Source: CBDBZL01 sp965213545
Lineage (GTDB): Bacteria > Pseudomonadota > Alphaproteobacteria > Sphingomonadales > Sphingomonadaceae
Length of the DNA stretch: 64,000 nt
Assembly: GCA_965213545.1 (NCBI GenBank)
Contig: CBDBZL010000001.1
Coordinates: 558,001 to 622,000 of the forward strand
Direction: 5' to 3'
The position numbers and the translations under genes were made by a program. Of the stretch, positions 59,723-64,000 are shown one piece after another. Each line of letters begins with the position of its first letter. The stretch's first letter is position 1. The notes below the pieces were generated by a model. That model was not told the DNA's origin. It did not search any database and saw nothing but the letters and a program-made list of their open reading frames with translations.

Positions 59723-60673
59723 ATGGTCGAGACCAGCGTCCTGATCCCGGCATATGACGTCGCCCGCTATGTGGGCGCGACGCTCGATTCGCTGCTGCGT
59801 CAGTCGGCAAGGGACTTCGAGGTCATCCTCGTCGATGACGGATCGCGCGACCAGACCCTGGCTATCGCGCGCGACTACGAGCAGCGTTTCGCAGCGTCCG
59901 GCCGGCCACTTCGCATCGAGACGGGTGAGAACCGCGGCGCGGGTGCCGCCCGCAACAAGGCGATGTCTCTGGCACGCGGCACGTTCTGGTGCTTCGTCGA
60001 TGCGGATGACCTTCTTCACCCGCACGCACTCGAGACCCTGGCCTTGCATCTGCGCGAGGATCGCTCGGCCGATCTGGTCTTCCCCCAGTGCCGACATGTC
60101 GATCCGCATGGCCAACCGACCGGTGTTGTCTCTTCGGTATCGCAGCGCCGGTTTTCCGCAGGCGATCTGCTGGTCGACAATCCCGTCCACACCGGCACCG
60201 GGGTCACTATCCGGCGCGAGCGCGCCGAAGCGGCGGGGCTGTTCGATACCAGTCTTCGCGCGTGCATCGATGTGGATTACTGGATCAGGGTGGCTGGCGG
60301 CAGGGCCGACAACATTCTGGCGATCGACCAGGTGCTGGTGGATTATCGCACCCGCCCCGGACAGATTACGGCGGACTGGCGGGCGATGCGGCGTGGCTGG
60401 GAAGTTGTGGCTGCCAAGGCGCTTGCCGCCGGCCACGCACAAATAGCCGCGCTCGATGCGCGGGCCCATGCGCGCAACGTCCTCATCTGGGCGAGCATGG
60501 CCTACAAGAACGGCGAGTACGCGGCCTCCCGCCGGTTGATGGCCGAGTGCTGGCGGATTGATCCTGCGTTCATGGCGGGTGACCGATATGCGCGCCTTCG
60601 CAGCGCGGCGGCGGTGGCCAGCCTGCTTCCCGCCCCGCTCCATCGACGCTTGAGGGACTGGTCCAATGGTTGA
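59723..60673 (+). CDS. Family 2 glycosyltransferase (GT-A)
   Basis: A 316-residue GT-A transferase. The N-terminal Rossmann-like segment ETSVLIPAYDVARYVGATLD is followed by VILVDDGSRDQT, ENRGAGAARNKAMSLARG and the nucleotide-sugar metal motif CFVDADD. A substrate-side segment follows (VDYWIRVAGG, DYRTRPGQITADWR). I choose ATG 59723; ATG 59681 would add 14 residues with no better ribosome-binding site. It overlaps the next GT2 gene by eight bases. Soluble, with no transmembrane segment. Likely a polysaccharide or LPS repeating-unit transferase; donor unknown. Confidence 0.87.
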   Translation: MVETSVLIPAYDVARYVGATLDSLLRQSARDFEVILVDDGSRDQTLAIARDYEQRFAASGRPLRIETGENRGAGAARNKAMSLARGTFWCFVDADDLLHPHALETLALHLREDRSADLVFPQCRHVDPHGQPTGVVSSVSQRRFSAGDLLVDNPVHTGTGVTIRRERAEAAGLFDTSLRACIDVDYWIRVAGGRADNILAIDQVLVDYRTRPGQITADWRAMRRGWEVVAAKALAAGHAQIAALDARAHARNVLIWASMAYKNGEYAASRRLMAECWRIDPAFMAGDRYARLRSAAAVASLLPAPLHRRLRDWSNG

Positions 60674-61709
60674 TGGCGCTCCAGGACCCACGGCGGCCAG
60701 TGATATGCGAACAGCAGACGACGACGCGGCAGCCATGAGCGTGGCAGTCATCATCCCCGCCTATAATGCGCGCGAATATATTGCCCGGTGCGTCGAAGGG
60801 CTGTTCGCCGCCGGTTTCTCTCGCCACGAGATCCTCATCATCGATGATGCATCGACCGATGATACCAGGACAATCGTGCGCGGCTTGGGGGTGGAACCGC
60901 TGGCGCTCGAGACCAACCGCGGAGCGGCCGGCGCGCGCAACGCTGGCGCAGGGGCGACCCATGCGGATATCCTGTTCTTCGTCGATGCCGACGTTGTCAT
61001 CCATCCATGCTCGCGCGAGCGGATCATGCGTTTCTTTCGCGAACGGCCTGACTACGTTGCGGTCTTTGGCGCCTATGATGCCGATCCGGCGGTGGAGACC
61101 ACGATCAGCCGGTTCCGCAACCTCCTGCATCGCCACGTCCATGTCGAGAACGGCGGCGATGCGGTGACCTTCTGGACCGGGTGCGGTGCCGTTCGCCGGG
61201 AGGCGTTCGAGCGGATCGGCGGGTTCGATCCGCAGCAGAGCATGATGGAGGACGTCAAGCTGGGGCTGGAACTCAACGCACGCGGCGAGAAGATCTGGCT
61301 CGATCCTGCGATCCAGGGCAAGCACCTTAAGCGCTGGACGCTTACCTCGATGTTCCGCACCGATCTGCTGCACCGCGCCATTCCCTGGGCGCAGCTCTTG
61401 CGCACAGGGATGGGCGGCGCATCGAGCAAGGCACTTAACCTCAGCCTGAGCGGCCGATTGTCGGGCGTGGCCATCGCCGGCTCGCTGCTCGCCCTCCCGT
61501 TGATCCTTGTTTCGCCAGCGCTTGCGGGCGGCGCGCTGGCGGTTTCTATCGCCCTGCTCGCTTACGCCAACAAGCGCTTCCTGCGCACCTTGTGGCAGGA
61601 GCGCGGGATGCTCGAGGCGCTTGCCGCTATTCCGCTGCTATGGCTTCACTATCTTTCTGCCTGTCTGGGATTTGCCTGGGTTCTTCTGACCCCGGCACCG
61701 CGCGCTTAG
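60666..61709 (+). CDS. Family 2 glycosyltransferase with C-terminal membrane segments
   Basis: A 347-residue GT-A enzyme. The nucleotide-binding domain has SVAVIIPAYNAREYIARCVE, ILIIDDASTDDT, ETNRGAAGARNAGAGATHAD and the metal motif FVDADV, then GGFDPQQSMMEDVKLGLELN. The C terminus adds hydrophobic helices (SGRLSGVAIAGSLLALPLIL, LAAIPLLWLHYLSACLGFAW) that anchor it in the inner membrane. It starts inside the preceding GT2 gene (eight-base overlap), so the two are coupled. Its 3' end overlaps the convergent flavoprotein gene by 83 bases. Confidence 0.88.
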   Translation: MVDGAPGPTAASDMRTADDDAAAMSVAVIIPAYNAREYIARCVEGLFAAGFSRHEILIIDDASTDDTRTIVRGLGVEPLALETNRGAAGARNAGAGATHADILFFVDADVVIHPCSRERIMRFFRERPDYVAVFGAYDADPAVETTISRFRNLLHRHVHVENGGDAVTFWTGCGAVRREAFERIGGFDPQQSMMEDVKLGLELNARGEKIWLDPAIQGKHLKRWTLTSMFRTDLLHRAIPWAQLLRTGMGGASSKALNLSLSGRLSGVAIAGSLLALPLILVSPALAGGALAVSIALLAYANKRFLRTLWQERGMLEALAAIPLLWLHYLSACLGFAWVLLTPAPRA

Positions 61710-63156
61710 CACCCGGCTTGCCGCCCTTGTCCTTGGGCAGCTCGAATTCCTCATGATAGGAGCGTTCGACATTCACGTCCCACACATCGTGTGAGGCACC
61801 CAGAATGTTGCGCGCCGCATACATCGCCGAAAGCATCGAGTGGTCCTGATTGTTGTAGCGATGCAGACCGTTGCGTCCCACGGTCTGGAAGTTCTCGAAC
61901 TTCTTCAGCCAGCCCGACACGATGTCGAGCGCATCCTTGTACTCGCCGTCATAGACAGGGTACGCCTTGGGCTGGCGGATGATCGCCGCATCGATCACCT
62001 CGTCACGCTCGGCCAGACCAAGCACCGCCAGCTCCTCGGTGGCGAGCTTGCGCAGGTCCTCGTCAGACATGGTCCACAAGCCGTCCCCCTCCTGGCAGAA
62101 ATATTCCATTCCGATCGAGGCGGTGTTGGGATCTGGCAGCATGTGTTTGGACCAGGCGCGGAAGTTCTGGATGCGGCCCACCTTGACCTCGGGCGCGTGG
62201 ACATAGATCCAGTTGTCGGGGAACGGGTCGGCCCGGTCCAGAATCAGCGTCACGATCAGGAAGTCGCGGTAACGCAACCGGGCCGCGGCATCGCGGATTT
62301 CCTGCGGCGGGGGTGGGTCGAACGCGTCGATCAGCTCGGTCAACGCCATGCTGTTGACCACCCAATCCGCCTCGACAACACGCTTCTCGCCGTCCTCGCC
62401 GACCACTTCGACGCCCGTCACCCGCATATCGTCGCGAAGAACGCGCACCGCCCTGGTGTTGCAGGTAACGCTGCCGCCGCGTTCGTTGATAAGATCGCGG
62501 GTCACTTCCCACATCTGTCCGGGGCCGAGGCGAGGGTATTGGAACTCCTCGATCAGGCTGGCGGTGTCATTGGCGCCCGAAATGGCGTTCCAAACCGCCT
62601 TGATAAGCGACAAGTTCTTGATCCGCTGCGCCGCCCAGTCGGCCCGGATATTCTTGGGCGGGATGCCCCAAACCTTCTCGGTATAGCTGCGGAAGAAGTG
62701 CATATAGAGCCGGCCGCCGAACCGGTTCTGTACCCATTGCTCGAAACTGTCCTCAACCTTGTGCGGCTTCACCCGCCACTTCATGTAGCTCAGCAAGATA
62801 CGGCCCGATTCGTAGGCGCCGATGTTGGACAGCGCGTTGAAGATGCGCAGCGGATAATCGAAGAACCGGCCGCGGTAATAGATCCGGCTCTGGCGCGAGA
62901 CGGTGATGAACTCGTCCTTGAGCACCTCGTGCCACATATCCTCCACCTCGCGCACCTTGGTGAAGAAGCGGTGGCCGCCGATATCGAAGCGATAGCCCTT
63001 GTGACTTTCTGTGCGGGCGATGCCGCCCACCAGGTCGCCGCCCTCGAACACGATCGGGCGGTGATCGGGCGAACGCTTCTGAAGTTCATAGGCGGCTGTG
63101 AGCCCGGCGGGGCCACCGCCGATAATCACGACATCTTGTGTCTGGGCATCCGACAT
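61627..63156 (-). CDS. UDP-galactopyranose-mutase-like FAD oxidoreductase
   Basis: A 509-residue flavoprotein of the Glf/protoporphyrinogen-oxidase-like group. It has the FAD motif QDVVIIGGGPAGLTAAYELQ at the N terminus, GYRFDIGGHRFFTKVREVED, RRFYY-type substrate segment (YYRGRFFDYPLRIFNALSNI) and HRYNNQDHSMLSAMYAARNI near the C terminus. In polysaccharide loci such proteins isomerise UDP-sugars between ring forms. An ATG at 63156 is preferred over one four codons earlier. Surrounded by GT2 genes, it is probably part of an exopolysaccharide or LPS pathway. Its 3' end overlaps the convergent GT2 gene. Confidence 0.8.
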   Translation of the reverse strand: MSDAQTQDVVIIGGGPAGLTAAYELQKRSPDHRPIVFEGGDLVGGIARTESHKGYRFDIGGHRFFTKVREVEDMWHEVLKDEFITVSRQSRIYYRGRFFDYPLRIFNALSNIGAYESGRILLSYMKWRVKPHKVEDSFEQWVQNRFGGRLYMHFFRSYTEKVWGIPPKNIRADWAAQRIKNLSLIKAVWNAISGANDTASLIEEFQYPRLGPGQMWEVTRDLINERGGSVTCNTRAVRVLRDDMRVTGVEVVGEDGEKRVVEADWVVNSMALTELIDAFDPPPPQEIRDAAARLRYRDFLIVTLILDRADPFPDNWIYVHAPEVKVGRIQNFRAWSKHMLPDPNTASIGMEYFCQEGDGLWTMSDEDLRKLATEELAVLGLAERDEVIDAAIIRQPKAYPVYDGEYKDALDIVSGWLKKFENFQTVGRNGLHRYNNQDHSMLSAMYAARNILGASHDVWDVNVERSYHEEFELPKDKGGKPGAKRAVPGSEEPRQIPDRQKDSEAIAAE

Positions 63157-63440
63157 CAACATTTCCAATCAGCAATATAGGTAAGATCTGAGCGATCCGG
63201 GATCGCGGGCGTCGCAGCTCATCAAATGGTGCCGCTACAAGCTTGGGCAACCACCCGTTATAGCTTAGATATAAAACTGGTGTGAAATAGGCTTCAGCCT
63301 GCCTTATACCTGTCTCGTTATGGCTCAAACATCGGTAACCAAAACGCTGCTCGACAAGATCGGTTGCACCTCGACCTGATGGGGACGATGTGCGAAATCC
63401 ATCATCGTGGCGAAACGATGGACAATCATGGACCCGCTTT

Positions 63441-64000
63441 ATGAATTCGGATGACGGGACGAGCAGGTCTATCGCGGGGGCCGGAGGTGCCGGCGCGATC
63501 ATTATTCCCACCTATAACCGACCCCGCCAGCTCACCCAGTGCCTGGCAGATCTCAACCGGCTCGATGGCGCACCCTGGCCAATTATCGTGGTCGATGATG
63601 GCAGCGCGCAGCCGCTCGATGCCGTCTGCGCCCCTTATGCCAATGTCACGCTGATCAGGCAGGACAATGCGGGTCCCGGTGCGGCGCGCAATGCCGGCGC
63701 GAAAGCGGCCGAGACGTTCGACCAATTGCTGTTCATCGATGATGATTGCCGCCCCCGGCCGGACTGGGCGAGCAAGCTGGTCGCGGCCCAGGGCGATATG
63801 CCGGGCCGGCTGGTCGGCGGGCGGGTCACCAATGCGCTGCCGGACAATGCGTTTTCTGCCGCGAGCCAGTCGCTGCTGACCTTCCTTTATGACTATTACC
63901 AGGCGCATGGCAGCGACATGACGTTCTTCACCACCAACAACATGTGTGTTCGGCGAACCGATTTCCTTGCCGCGGGTGGCTTCGATGCCGGGTTTGCCTT
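63441..64000 (+). CDS. Family 2 glycosyltransferase, 5' part
   Basis: A GT-A transferase cut by the right edge; 186 codons are visible. After a Gly/Ala-rich N terminus come AIIIPTYNRPRQLTQCLADL, WPIIVVDDGSAQP, QDNAGPGAARNAGAKAAETF and the metal motif LFIDDDCRP. TNNMCVRRTDFLAAGGFDAG follows. The in-frame ATG at 63441 is the best start. It is divergent from the UGM-like gene across a 284-base, AT-rich intergenic region that probably holds its promoter. The rest of the gene and its locus lie beyond the window. Confidence 0.9.
   Translation, partial: MNSDDGTSRSIAGAGGAGAIIIPTYNRPRQLTQCLADLNRLDGAPWPIIVVDDGSAQPLDAVCAPYANVTLIRQDNAGPGAARNAGAKAAETFDQLLFIDDDCRPRPDWASKLVAAQGDMPGRLVGGRVTNALPDNAFSAASQSLLTFLYDYYQAHGSDMTFFTTNNMCVRRTDFLAAGGFDAGFA

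Overview
The window is about 64 kb of GC-rich, gene-dense chromosome from an alphaproteobacterium, most probably a sphingomonad (Sphingomonadales). The pointers are the gene content (two large TonB-dependent receptors, an HWE-type PAS histidine kinase, a GT/UGM-like polysaccharide locus, an RpsL with Arg at position 88), an extended anti-Shine-Dalgarno complement of alphaproteobacterial type, and dispersed palindromes of the CGTCATCCC...GGGATGACG type. No species can be named from the sequence alone.

Layout. 1-10.6 kb (minus strand): fused str-S10 ribosomal super-operon rpsL-rpsG-[2OG-Fe(II) oxygenase]-fusA-tuf-rpsJ-rplC-rplD-rplW-rplB-rpsS-rplV-rpsC-rplP (rplP runs off the left edge). 10.9-30.3 kb: housekeeping genes on both strands: DEDDh exonuclease-BRCT protein, LysR regulator, GT4 glycosyltransferase, apaG, HWE kinase, metZ, L,D-transpeptidase, leuB, recO, ubiK-like, tspO, tlyA, two tandem lipoprotein-like genes, ilvE behind a leader with a 19-codon ORF and a terminator-like hairpin, topoisomerase IB, a YghU-type GST and tRNA-Gln(UUG). 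30.4-42.9 kb: an accessory catabolic-looking locus (GPH and MFS transporters, TonB receptor, ornithine-cyclodeaminase-like reductase, lectin-like lipoprotein, Tat lipoprotein FAD oxidoreductase resembling spermidine dehydrogenase, two double-NTF2 proteins and an unknown). 43.1-46.7 kb: a second TonB receptor coupled to a secreted protein. 47.1-49.6 kb: Crp/Fnr regulator and a ThDP enzyme. 49.6-59.5 kb (minus): branched-chain/propionate catabolism and electron transfer (mmsA, etfB, etfA, pccB, methylmalonyl-CoA mutase, ETF-QO), with a small RHH/coiled-coil gene pair coupled to the mutase and a frameshifted, AT-rich Rap1a-like gene behind pccB. 59.7-64 kb: glycosyltransferases and a UDP-galactopyranose-mutase-like flavoprotein, probably the edge of a polysaccharide locus.

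How the parts fit: ilvE and leuB belong to branched-chain amino acid metabolism. mmsA makes propionyl-CoA from valine; PccB (the alpha subunit is not in this window) and the mutase take it to succinyl-CoA. ETF and ETF-QO pass acyl-CoA dehydrogenase electrons to quinone. The accessory locus could import a nitrogenous or amine substrate through its TonB receptor, oxidise it in the periplasm and reduce an imine in the cytoplasm, but its substrate is unknown. Most striking items: the 2-oxoglutarate oxygenase inside the str operon, next to its most plausible targets S12 and EF-Tu; the ilvE leader; the RHH/coiled-coil/mutase unit; and the amine-type catabolic locus.
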